Assembly (NCBI GenBank): GCA_024195265.1
Contig: JAJLRJ010000001.1
Span: 60,568,289-60,632,288, forward strand
Direction: 5' to 3'
Length of the DNA: 64,000 nucleotides
Source of the DNA: Dendrophyllia cribrosa
Lineage: Eukaryota > Cnidaria > Anthozoa > Scleractinia > Dendrophylliidae
This document shows, piece after piece, positions 20,725 to 30,920 of this stretch. Each line of letters opens with the position of its first letter. Position 1 is the stretch's first letter. The notes below the pieces were generated by a model. The model did not search any database. It was given only the letters and a program-made list of their open reading frames with translations, and had not been told where the DNA came from. A program made the translations under genes and the position numbers.

Positions 20725-20929
20725 TTAAGGATTCGTGGGAGGTCAGAAATTTTGAACAGGTTTTAAATTTAGTTCATGAAAAATAATAAATTCGCTCTTA
20801 ATAATTTTGTGCTTCCTTGCAAACAGGGGAAACTCTCCTATCAGTTTTAGCATGATTTTACGATTTGGAGCAAACAAACATTAAACATTGTCCAACTAAA
20901 AAAGTGGTGAAATGGTTTTTCCACAAAAA

Positions 20930-21420
20930 CTTTAAATTTTAATTTTGGCAAATTTTTCACTAATTTCCGAAGAGGTTGTAGAAACTACCACGAGCAAAAG
21001 CCATTTTCCAACATAGGTTGATATTTTCTTTGTAAAAAAAAAAGTCGTTTCTGAAGTGTACCATATTATCATATGACCCGTACGGCCCTGCGAACCTTTT
21101 CTTTGCAAAACCATTGATGAAAGTCCCGTATGAGGGCCGTACGCATTTGCGCGAGCGGGGCCGGAAAAAGGCGTACGGCCCTACTAACAAAGCAGACGGC
21201 CTCGCGCGTTAAAATTTCAAGTAATTTTGTCTCCAAATTGGTCATATGATAAAATACTTATTGACTAAGTTAGGTCGGGCCGGATGGGAAAATATTTGGC
21301 TCGAGGTCATGGCGTACGGACCGAGCGTAGCGAGGTCCATGCGCCATGACCGAGAGCCAAATATTTTCCCATCCGGCCCTCCCACTTAGTCAATAAGTAC
21401 ATAGTATTTACACTGGACGC
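20930..21420. repeat. GTACGGCC-rich repeat with large hairpin
   Basis: CCGTACGCATTTGCGCGAG and GGCGTACGGCCCTA at 21140-21185 recur inverted at 55025-55085. At 21250-21405 long arms (GGGCCGGATGGGAAAATATT with its complement; GGTCATGGCG with CGCCATGACC) form a ~150-bp hairpin. The copy at ~54895-55120 lacks the hairpin. No coding potential. Confidence 0.75.
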
Positions 21421-21814
21421 GTTACATTCTGTCTTGGATGTGGATACAGCTGAGACTCAGCCCGTTTTTCGCGCGAGAAGAATTTTCCAGTGAAAGCGTA
21501 TGTTAAAAAACCACCTCAACACTGCTTTAATTTATACTTTGTTCTCTACACGTCGTGTGGAAACAGACGCCTCGGATACAGGTAAATTTTAGGGGGGAAA
21601 TTTCGTTTTGTCCTTGGAACTCCCAGCTCGTTTAAGGCGAATTTGGGCAAACATAGATCCAGTTGTGTGTACGTATAACTAGATGTGTACACGAGTACTG
21701 CAACTATCTGCTTAATTAAGTGCGCGTTGAATAACATCGCACTTACCTTAGGGAAAATTCTTATGCTTGTCTTAAAACAGCCGAACAATGGGACACAATG
21801 CCTCTAAAGTCTGC
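21406..21814. other. Upstream region of insulin-like gene 2, no gene seen
   Basis: No coding signal found. This stretch would include the upstream promoter of insulin-like gene 2, but no specific site other than the TATA box is supported. Confidence 0.45.
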
Positions 21815-21821
21815 TATAAAA
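21815..21821 (+). promoter_or_regulatory. TATA box of insulin-like gene 2
   Basis: TATAAAA lies ~340 bases upstream of the start codon and ~30 bases before a plausible transcription start near 21845. It is followed by a possible 5' UTR exon and intron. Confidence 0.55.
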
Positions 21822-21844
21822 TGCACAGAGATTGTCTGAAATTA

Positions 21845-21945
21845 TCTGAATATTCATCTTTGGTAAAAATCGAAAAATGAAACACCGCCTCCGGCAAGAA
21901 GTACTCAGAATGTTCAATTTGAATGGCCAGCCGTCGCACTTAAAG
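21845..21945 (+). other. Predicted 5' UTR exon of insulin-like gene 2
   Basis: From the inferred start ~30 bases after the TATA box to a donor-like AAAG|GTTAGT at 21946. The matching acceptor TTGTTTTTAG ends at 22153, directly before the ATG. Inferred from signals only. Confidence 0.4.
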
Positions 21946-22153
21946 GTTAGTGCGGCATTACATCACCCAGGGCGTAAATCTTGAGTTTACCAAGAAAGAG
22001 TAAAGGGGCTGTTGACAGGAATTCTGGTACATGACGGTTTTGTTGTTATTGTTAAAAAGGAAATAAAGAATAGTTTGCTTGTTCGTTTTCCATGCCGGTA
22101 CTCAGTATACTTGTGTGTCCCAATGATCAAACTGTATCTTTTATTGTTTTTAG

Positions 22154-22226
22154 ATGGAAAGAATTAATGGATGGTTATTTGCAATGTTGTTTCTTCTTAT
22201 TTCAAGCGATCATGTCGTGAATGGAG
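22154..22226 (+). CDS. Insulin-like peptide gene 2, signal-peptide exon
   Basis: The ATG at 22154 directly follows TTGTTTTTAG. The 73-nt exon encodes MERINGWLFAMLFLLISS and a few more residues, a hydrophobic signal peptide for secretion. It ends GGAG|GTGAGC in phase 1, exactly the phase of the B-chain exon at 26921. Spliced product: 24 residues here, 40 from the B exon and 42 from the A exon (junction codons included), 106 in all, within the usual insulin-family size. A second in-frame donor lies 21 nt downstream. Confidence 0.85.
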
Positions 22227-22252
22227 GTGAGCATGCCGTGAATAGAGGTGAT

Positions 22253-22434
22253 TAGTATATACTGAAACAGTGGATAGCATTGTTGGCGCGCTCTGATTGG
22301 CTACTGAAACTCGGAATAGCAAGTGCTATTCACCTCCCAGCAATTTGCGCGCGAAAATTGTAATCGTTGACAGGAATAAATGAGTTAAAAAGCATCATTT
22401 TCGTTATATTATCTCACTGTTTCAGTATATACTA
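22253..22434. mobile_element. MITE with perfect 20-bp inverted ends
   Basis: The ends are TAGTATATACTGAAACAGTG and its exact complement. The 182-bp element matches 10333-10512 across its length. It lies 26 bases after the signal-peptide exon, whereas the gene 1 copy lies elsewhere in the intron, so the two inserted independently. Confidence 0.88.
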
Positions 22435-22437
22435 AAA

Positions 22438-22534
22438 CAACTATTCACCTCAGTGTAGGTGGGTAGTGGTGGATATTTACCGAGCCGCGAATATCCACCA
22501 CTACCCACCTCCACTTCGGTGAATAGTTGTTAAT
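22438..22534. repeat. Hairpin, 21-bp perfect arms plus outer arms
   Basis: AACTATTCACC pairs with GGTGAATAGTT on the outside. GGTGGGTAGTGGTGGATATT pairs perfectly with its complement inside, leaving a ~12-base loop. It immediately follows the MITE and may be part of a composite repeat. Confidence 0.85.
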
Positions 22535-22555
22535 TATTGCACCTATTCCTCTCGT

Positions 22556-22865
22556 AAATCGACTGGTCAAGAAACAAAACAGAAATGGATGAAAATAAAT
22601 GGAAAAGAAAAACGATGACAGCAAACAAAGCTATGCGGTTGATCCCATGTAGCGTTCAAATATGATTCATAAATCCTACATTAAGCTATTGAAACCGAAA
22701 TGAATCACAATTCAAATCAGTGAGTGACTTGCTTCGATGGAGCCGGAGTTTTCTGAACTTTCCGTGAATCTAATTTTCATAAAACCTGGTAGCAGCGGAA
22801 CTGCAAATCACCGTGATTTTCCTGGTGCGTGTATCTCATCAAAAAACAAAACTACTTATTAATAG
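22556..22865 (+). repeat. Duplicated intron-1 sequence of insulin-like gene 2
   Basis: Similar to 9864-10150 in gene 1. It is interrupted at 22866 by the large foldback and resumes at 26746. Confidence 0.78.
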
Positions 22866-25088
22866 TGTCCACCAGAAAACCAGGCAGGACCAGGCAGGAG
22901 GTGATAATACTCAAATCACCGATTTCGCTCAAACTTGGCACAAAGGTTGAGGTTCACGAGTAGATACATGTATCAAAATATAAGGTCAAAATTTGTTATT
23001 CTCTCTGAGTTGTAGGGTCCCCCCCGAAAAATGGCCATTTGGCACAAATTTTTGCATATTAATTAGCTAAATTTATTCGAGTGGTTAGACAACAAAAATA
23101 GCAGCCTGGGAATAAAAACTACTAAATCGTATTCTATATTGATCATTCTTGTAGCAAAATGTGTTATTGGAATCGGTTGCGTTGATTTGCTACTTTCCCA
23201 ATACCGAAAGTGAAGGGCATGTTTGGTCATTTTCACGAGACGCCAAAATTAGGTCATTTTAGATTTTTTAAAATCTATTGGAGATATTAAAATATCTCCA
23301 ATGGGCAACCAGTTAACAACGTAAGTTTTAATACTAGAAGAAAGAAGTATCTTTGTGCTTTCGAAAAATGTAATAAAATTTTTGGGCAACTAAATAGCTT
23401 TTTAGTATGAAGGAATTTTTGCACCTCACTCAACGATTTCTGGCGATTTCATCAAACTTCGGTAATTAAAAAAAATGGTTTAATTTGAATGAAATTGCAA
23501 GAAAAAGACAGCAAATGTTCAGCAAAGCATCATTCTGCTTAAAACAATGCTAGAATTAGCAAGAAAAGCTTTTTGAAGCACATTTCACGAAGTTTGTAAA
23601 TGAGGGCTTCTGTCTTTATACTTCATTTTCAATGCAAAAAAAAAACAATGGGACACTTCTCTCCGATCTACAATACAGGTCTGTAACTCTGAATTTTACT
23701 TTCAGGCACAATAAGGGACACAAAAAAGGCAAAGGCTGATATATACATTTCCGACGCTTTGGTAGGGTCCATTGCGATCCGGCCAAATCCAGTATATTTT
23801 TTTATCAGCTCTTCGTCGATATTTATCGTGCAGTTCATCGCTGTTGACTTTGCTATGAGAATATACATTGCTACCTTGTTGTAATAGCTCCAGTTTATGC
23901 CTGTACGAGTGAGACAAATAAATTATAAAACCACGGGAGAACCATAAACGCCATCGAAAACTGTCAACATAATGTTTGGAAAACATTCTTCGCCGGCTTC
24001 GCCACTTTGAAGTTAAATTTTTGAGCCTGCGTTGTGGTCAGTATGGACAACGGACTACCGAATTACCGGATCGACGGACAACTCGTACGGACCCCGGACT
24101 ACGCATAATATAACGGATAACTTGGTGTAAAACGCATACAGGATATAAGATTTGGACTGGTTTAATTATACAGTCGATTTTCAAACATTGATTATTTAGA
24201 ACTGCAGAAAACAGTCCATGACTTTAATAAGATTTGTGACCAGAAAATTCAATACTAAAGAGTCTGGAAAATCGAATGATTCCTTGACAGCTCTAAAATA
24301 ATTCGACATTTGTCTTGTGTTTCTCGTTGCTTTTTTGTTTTTTGCTTTCATTTTGGTTTGTGGGTGAAACAACGTATGAGCCTTTGGTGGATCTAGACTA
24401 GCTCATAAGGTTGGAGACAGAAGTAAACATTCTCTGCCATTTTGAATGCCGCAGTTAACGAAAGTCAGCGCCAACAAAATACTAGTTCAAAATCGGCTTG
24501 TGATTAGGTTTCTACATTTTGTATTAATTCCTCCCTTGGGTGTTTGCGCTTTTACAATATTTCGAAAATATTTTATCTATAATAGATAGCCTGTGATTTG
24601 CTCTACTAAAAATTCAAATTTATCTGGAAAATGAGGAAATTGAAAATAGTTTTTGCTAGAGTTGTAAAATATGAAACATTAAACATTTTGCTACTTTTGG
24701 TTGCAAAAGACAAACAAAAGATAACTGTCATCATGATTTTTACCGGTCACAAATCTTTATTTCTAAAGTTCGAAAAAATCAATGTTTGAAAATCGACTGT
24801 AGAAAATTATCCAGTCCATTAAAGCACGATTAAGCTAACCCAGGATAAGCGTCAATTTTGAATCCAGTTAAATAACAATTAAAAATTTTTCAAAGTTTTC
24901 TGCCCTTCATTTTTGACTATAAACAGAGAATTTTAAAAATTAACCAGTCCAAATTTTATATTCTGTATGCGTTTTACAACAAATTATCCGATATATTATG
25001 CGTAGTCCAGGCGTAGTCCGTGGTCCGTCGATCCGGTAATTCGGTAGTCCGTTGTCCATACTGACCACAACTCAGGCTCCAAAATTTA

Positions 25089-25445
25089 GGCTATGTCTAC
25101 ACTATACCGGATAGCTTATCATGTCGACATGAAAAATACTCCGGCCTGGTGTGAACAGAAACGACCCAGAACTGGATATTTACTTCTTTTTCAGTGGGTT
25201 TCAATCCTCGCTCCTAGTTGTTGACTTCCGCTACGGTTCAGTTCGATTGCCTGTTCACACTGCCCCAGAAAGTGGCACAAGAATCTATCCGATATGTGAC
25301 GATTCACTTTCACGAGCGCCGCGTCGCAGCGGCGCTCCGGAACAAAAATCGTTCCGAAACTAGCGTTTCATGTGTGAACGAAAGGCCTATCCGGTATGGT
25401 TTTCGTGCCGGCGCAAGAGCTATCCGGTATAGTGTAGACATAGCC
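25089..25445. mobile_element. Harbinger-type MITE nested in the foldback
   Basis: Perfect 28-bp inverted ends start GGCTATGTCTACACTATACC. TTA flanks both sides (25086-25088 and 25446-25448), the 3-bp TWA duplication typical of PIF/Harbinger. It encodes nothing recognisable. Confidence 0.85.
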
Positions 25446-25459
25446 TTAACTCCAAATCG

Positions 25460-25632
25460 CGACGAATAATAATAATAATAAATAATAAAATCTTTATTAC
25501 CGTGTCTATGTATTTAGCTCATAGAGCTAATTGGGGACACCTACTATTACAAAATAGATAAAAAGACTATGTACAATATCACAATAAATAATAATTTAAC
25601 TAATTAGACTATACATTAAGATTTAAAAATAT
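25460..25632 (-). mobile_element. LINE 3' tail with (TTA)n end
   Basis: On the minus strand it reads GTGTCCCCAATTAGC, GCTAAATACATAGACACGG, AATAAAG and a TTATTATT-type tail (25468-25490 on the plus strand). It is the 3' end of a LINE and shares wording with the SINE at 15250-15520. Confidence 0.6.
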
Positions 25633-26920
25633 TTAGATGACATATATGAAAAAATGCTTTTCCAAACATCTGAAACATTATGTTGACAGTTTTCGATGGC
25701 GTTTATGGTTCTCCCGTGGTTTTTTAACTTATTTGTCTCACTCTTACTGGCATAAACTGGAGCTATTACAACAAGGTAGCAATGAATATTCTCATAGCAA
25801 AGTCAACAGCGATGAACTATATCAACGAAGAGCTGAATTAGGAGATCGAACTTTTAAAAAATATACTGGATTTGGCCGGATCGCAATGGACCCTAACAAT
25901 GAGTCTGAAACACTTAAATGACATGTATGTATCAGCCTTTGCTTTCTTTGTGTCCCTTATTGTGCCTGAAAGTAAAATTCAGAGTTATTGTAGAGAGGTG
26001 TCCCTTCTTTTTTTTTTGCATTGAAAATGAAGTATTAAGACAGAAACCCTCATTTACAAATTTCTTGAAATGTGCTTCAAAAAGCTTTACTTGCTAACTC
26101 TAGCATTGTTTTAAGCAGAGTGATGCTTGCTGAACATTTGCGGTCTTTTTCTCGCAATTTCATTAAAATTAAACCACTTATTTTAATTACCGAATTTTGA
26201 TGAAATCGCCAGAAATCGTTGAGTGAGGTGCAAAAATTCCTTCATAGTAAAAAGTTGCCCAAAAATTTTATTATATTTTTCGAAAGCATAAAGATACTTT
26301 TTACTTCTAGTATTAAAACTACGTTGTTAGCTTGTTGCCCATTGGAGATATTAAGATCTAAAATGACCTAATTTTGGCGTCTCGTGAAAATGACCAAACA
26401 TGCCCTTCACTTTCGGTATTGGAAAGCAGCAAATCAAAGCAACCGATTCCAATAACACATTTTGCTACAAGAATGATCAATATACAATACGATTTAGTAG
26501 TTTTTATTCCCAGGCTGCTATTTTTGTTTTCTTACCACTCGACTAAATTTAGCTAATTAATATGCATTAATTTGTGCCAAACGGCCATTTTTCGGGGGGG
26601 GGACCCTACAACTCAGAGAGAATAACAAAATTTGACCTTATATTTTGGTTCATGTATCTACTCATGACCCTCAACCTTTGTGCCAAGTTTGAGCGAAATC
26701 GGTGATTTGAGTATTATCACCCCCTGCCTGGTCCTATGGTGGACACTCTCTTAACAAGCAAGAACAAAGAAAGCATGCTTTTGCGGTTGGGCGTATGTGG
26801 ATTTACGCAAGTTCCTAGACCTAGTGTACATTCTTTGCATTATTTGCCGACCGCATTAACACTCGGCATTCATCATACCTTGTCTTTGTATGTTTCGTCT
26901 CCATTGCTCTTTTTCTCCAG

Positions 26921-27040
26921 CCTGGCATTATGTAAAAACCAGTGAAGTTGGAGCTCGGCCAATCCACGGATTCTTCTGCGGTGATCACATAATGAGATTA
27001 TACTTTGCAGTTTGCTACAGGGGTGTAAGTAGAAGACAAA
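26921..27040 (+). CDS. Insulin-like peptide gene 2, B-chain exon
   Basis: Acceptor TTTTTCTCCAG, donor GTAAGT at 27041, phase 1 at both ends. It encodes the B chain with GFFCGDHIMRLYFAVC (Cys44 and Cys56 of the precursor, insulin B-chain spacing) and ends VSRRQ before the junction Arg. Compared with gene 1, the first 71 bases are identical, while seven differences in the remainder change five residues (I to M, S to R, T to R, E to V, R to S) and leave two silent. B and A chains would be joined by disulphides after cleavage at RRQR and FKRR. Confidence 0.9.
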
Positions 27041-27793
27041 GTAAGTATATAAGACTTACTGGTCCAGTAAACTTCTTCTGTTTTTGTTTACAATAAGGTA
27101 AAAAGTCAGCCTAGTGTGACTGTCTTGGTGAAGGAAGTTCAAAAGACTATTCAAAAGTTGTTGAGGCAAAAAATTAGATTTCAAAGGTGGGGTTCACTAA
27201 AAACTACAGGGGTTATTTACTTTTGTAACATGGCCAAGGCGTCCAAAATAGTGTTACTAGCATGTCCCAGACCTCCTTAATACTTCCATCAAAATGGACA
27301 GTGAAATCTGTCCTTGTTTGCCATTTTCACTCAAATATGCTCTCATAAATCATTTCATGAAAGGTTTATTTACTAGAGAGAAGCAACTTGGGACCTGCAT
27401 AGATAAATTCATATCAGTAATGGTAGCTTTAACACGAATAAAGTAGTTATCGATCTAAAAATTACACCGCGACCAGTCTCGTTCTTCCCTATTTTCTTTG
27501 GTGGTGCGAGAAGTCCGCGAGATTTGCATGATTATAAATCACCTCGCAGGTACCTCGCACGCTCTCGGATCCGAGTAAAATTTAAAAAATATATATTAAA
27601 AAATACTCAATTGTTCGAAGCTGACTAACCAATCAAAGAGTATTAAATGTATCTCGACAGGTCATTCTATAAGAACCTGTCAGTTTTGTTTTGATGTAGA
27701 GTGTTAACCATGATGTGGGCCGTAAAAGACTGTTGTTGCAGTGACTGAAAATGAAAACGGCTCCTATAATGGTCCACGACTCCTCTTTTTTAG
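27041..27793 (+). other. Intron 2 of insulin-like gene 2
   Basis: It runs from GTAAGT to TTTTTTAG (753 bp). It aligns with scattered parts of gene 1 intron 2 (12140-12300 and 13690-14015) and lacks the ~2.3 kb inserted there. Confidence 0.82.
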
Positions 27794-27921
27794 GATCAGT
27801 TATGATGGATGAAAAAGAAGCCAAGAGTTTCCTTCATCGATTTAAAAGACGATCCACCAACATAGTGGAAGAATGCTGCATCGAAGGATGTCACGTAGAG
27901 GAAGTCCGGGAATATTGTTGA
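27794..27921 (+). CDS. Insulin-like peptide gene 2, C-peptide and A-chain exon
   Basis: The exon begins with two bases that complete an Arg codon with the preceding exon. It encodes a ~19-residue connecting segment, FKRR, and the A chain NIVEECCIEGCHVEEVREYC (Cys92, 93, 97, 106 of the precursor), then TGA at 27919-27921. The amino-acid sequence is identical to gene 1; the three base differences are silent. The A chain ends at its last Cys, as in many invertebrate insulin-like peptides. Confidence 0.92.
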
Positions 27922-28358
27922 CGAAATAGAAGATTCCATTTGATTTATTCATTTATTGTTTGAATGACTCGGAAAGTTTATATTGGGAGAAGGAATTTGG
28001 GGCGTATTTTCCAGCTATCTTGCAAAACTTCCGAGAGTCGAACGCGACGTACTGTTTAGATAGTCATACTACCATTGTCCTTAAATTTGTAACATTTCAA
28101 AAGAGTGTCGAAGTTGTCCGAAGTATTTCGCCTATTATCATAAACATGTCAAGGGCAATAAACCAAGAAGGATCCGATTTAAACATTTCTGACTTTGAAA
28201 CTCTTATGTAAAGGGCCAAAAGTGCTGAACAAGAAACAATCAAAAGAATCTAAAAAAATGAACCAGTAAACAGAGCTATGAATTAGCTGTGTATCTGTGT
28301 CAACACTTCAGTCTATACATAGCTTCGTGCCCGAATTTCCAAGCAAAAGTAGCAAAAA
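27922..28358 (+). other. 3' UTR and duplicated flank of insulin-like gene 2
   Basis: Matches 14144-14597. AATAAA at ~28158 is a possible polyadenylation signal. Similarity to gene 1 ends near 28358, the right-hand limit of the duplicated block. Confidence 0.65.
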
Positions 28359-29475
28359 TCTACAGACATTTATAGCATAGTTATTTTTAGACCATCATTT
28401 CAAATTCTATGCACATTTTCACCATTAAGATTCTCCTTTTTTCGAGTAAAACTTACACAAGTTTGTGCCCCGCCCCAAAAAAAAAAATAAATAAATAATA
28501 ATAATAATAATAACAATAATAATAATATGTGCTCTGAGAGTAAATTTCTGAAAGTGTCTTAAGCTGTAGATGGCCAGGATGGAAATGGATTGCAACTTGA
28601 TAAAAGATGGGTCAATTTTTAAAAGTTTATCAACTTGTGTGTTTATGGTTTATTCTCCCTTCTAAAATTCCCTTGATATCTTCATCTTGGTGTTATATAA
28701 ATATTTTCGTGTTTGACAAAGGTAATTGGTTTTTATTTGGTGCGGTTCTGACCCCAAAACGTCAAAATCCCCCCCCCCCCCCCCCCCCCCCCCGTACTCC
28801 CGACAATTTAGGATAGGTGTGTGCCGCCAAGGTTTTCAAACCCTGACCCTATTTAATTTAAGGGTAGAAAATCGAGATTTGATACCCTTTTTAAGGCCCA
28901 AAACCAAGGCGTGTAGCACAGTTTTAACAGACCATATCTTTTTCGTTTTGCGCGTTGGGGTGGATACAATATAGGTTTAATATATGTTCTGACAGTTTAA
29001 CTACATTCTTTTTTATAAGAACGTCTAACTTTTGACTTAAGGCTGAGCTGGGACCGAATGTTCTTTCTTTCTTTTTTTTTTGGCGATTTGAGCCTGAAAA
29101 CCTGATCCTCTTTTCTGAGTTCAAAGCAACGGTCGTCTTGGCAAGTGGGTGCTACCACATACACGTTTAATAGTAAATTAAACCCTAACTGCGAGACAGA
29201 TTGTCTGGTCAACGTTTAGTTAATATAAGAAAGATATAATCTAAGTTAAGCATAACTTTCAGGAGATAAAAATGGGTCAAGTTCTACCAATTTCCTAATT
29301 GTTAACATATTTGCTATTTTAAAATATGGAAACGACCTGCAACGTCGTCAATATTCAAGCATTTTGGATTCAGTTGGACTTCAAATTTTCTCTGGCCAAA
29401 TTATTACACTTAGTCAGCTAAATGGCAAAATAAGAGGTTAGAATAAAGAAAGACGTTTTTAGCAAACTTTCAGTC
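28359..29475. other. Intergenic with simple repeats, no gene seen
   Basis: Contains (AAT)n at 28486-28530 and a 25-base C run at 28769-28793. 28556-28690 resembles 58800-58950, a dispersed repeat. No coding signal. Confidence 0.5.
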
Positions 29476-29553
29476 AGCCAGGGCCCCACTGAAAACCGCC
29501 AAGGCGAGTGGGCTCCCTGGTTAAATATTATTATTATTATTATTATTATTATT
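29476..29553 (+). mobile_element. LINE 3' end: hairpin plus (ATT)n tail
   Basis: CCAGGG and CCCTGG enclose a stem with CACT/AGTG, followed by TTAAATATT and an ATT microsatellite. A hairpin next to a short-repeat tail is a usual recognition structure of LINE 3' ends. The body of this copy is missing. Confidence 0.6.
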
Positions 29554-29896
29554 AGTTATTGAAAATTATAATTATTGCTATTTTTAAAAGACTAAAAAAA
29601 AGAAAGTACAAAGTTAATGTAAAGTATAATTACATTTTCAGATTTCTGAAAATCAAGAGCACTTCTTTTAAAAAAACCTATATTACATCTCAACTGGCCG
29701 ATCAACTGCAACTGCAACACTGTAAATCCTTGGCAACCTAAGTCCTGGGTACCCTACCGTAATTTATGTCTGGTTATGTTGACTTATGAATGCAACAAAA
29801 CCTCATCTTACTAAGAAAAATCACCAAAAGTTAAAAAAGAAAATTACAAGAAAAAATAAATAATAAAAAAATAGAAATAGTGTTCTCAATGCCTTA

Positions 29897-30694
29897 TTAA
29901 TGAATACTTGCGTGTCCTTTTTCGATATCAAAGTCAATGTCAAACAATTCTAAATTGACTCTCCTAGAAACTCGCGAACCTCTTAGGCAAAGTAATGCTG
30001 ATCTCAACAGTGCAAAGGACGCTCTCGCCCTGATCCATGACATGGTAGTCGCATAGCTTTCACCTTTCTTTATAGCAACTAGCTCAGCAAGCCTACTATG
30101 ATATCGTTTACATTCCATCGCCATTCCACCTGTCGTACTGAAAACTAATGGCGTGAATGTAGCTTGCTCAACTTCTAACACTCGGCTAGCGTACTGGCGC
30201 TTCTTCTCAGTTTCGTGTTGCCTGAATATCTGGTCTGGATCCTTGTCTCTATAGGAGTCTGCATTAGGGTGACAAACCCTCACGTCAAAAAAAGCGGACC
30301 TCTGCCTCTCCCAGAATCCCCTAGCAACTATATCCAGCCGCGCATCCGGGGCGGTGTTGGCTCCCCTATTCAACTCTTCTCCTGTGATGTTTTGCAACAC
30401 TGGTTCAACTTCAACGCCATTACATACCATGCTCAGCAGTTGCGCCTCCACATCCCTCAGTTCATTATGGCGTTGGATGACAAATCCTCCCCGTTTACAT
30501 ATCATAGCGTGATCTACATTGAATATGTCCCCGAAAACACAAACAGAGGGCATATCAGGGATTTCCCAGTCGTACCTGAGTTTCACTGCATCTCGAAACT
30601 CACTCTTGTTTAGATCAAAGTTCATATCTCTAATTGGCAAAACGGTAAGCCAACTGGAAGCACCTTTCTGAGTGGCAAGGTCCACAGCTCTCAA
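29897..30694 (-). pseudogene. 5'-truncated LINE protein, C-terminal restriction-endonuclease-like region
   Basis: This is a 265-codon open frame on the minus strand with no true ATG start (it begins [20 protein letters not shown]). Residues ~52-66 give a C...H...C knuckle, then [14 protein letters not shown] (~116-123) and AFFDVRV (~134-140), a PD...D pattern like restriction-type endonucleases of some LINEs. The C-terminal part has [12 protein letters not shown] and [19 protein letters not shown], well conserved with the copy at 30921-31349. 29560-29890 would be its 3' UTR. The family is recognised as retrotransposon-borne from these motifs; the exact clade is not certain. Confidence 0.65.
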
Positions 30695-30699
30695 AGTTT

Positions 30700-30905
30700 T
30701 TTAATAAAGTTTTTTCTTATTATTATTATTATTATTATTGTAAAAATTTGTTCCTTTTTTAAATACATGTAAGATTCAAGTTTGTATGAAAGTTACTCAA
30801 TAAAGTTTTTATTATTATTATTATTTTTATTAAAAGAAGTGCTCTTGATTTTCAGAAATCTGAATTTTATTAAAAAATAATTATTATTATTATTATTATT
30901 ATTGT
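30700..30905. repeat. Stacked LINE tails and ATT microsatellites
   Basis: AATAAAGTTTTT followed by ATT/TTA repeats occurs at 30702-30740 and 30798-30830. AGAAGTGCTCTTGATTTTCAG at 30835-30856 is the inverse of 29655-29676. These are ends of several short LINE insertions. Confidence 0.6.
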
Positions 30906-30920
30906 ACATACGATATACAT

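Larger units (their letters stand above)
22866..26745. mobile_element. 3.9-kb foldback element in intron 1 of insulin-like gene 2
   Basis: The ends read TGTCCACCA...ACCAGGCAGG and CCTGCCTGGT...TGGTGGACA. The left arm (22866 to ~24245) is mirrored by the right arm (~24735-26745) over more than 1.3 kb at moderate divergence; the centre is ~24490. The right arm is lengthened by a Harbinger MITE (25089-25445) and a LINE tail (25460-25632). Short minus- and plus-strand open frames in both arms (e.g. 23668-23986, 25637-25921) translate to the same relic, so they are old coding or chance frames of the repeat. The paralogous site in gene 1 (~10150) is empty. Confidence 0.82.
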
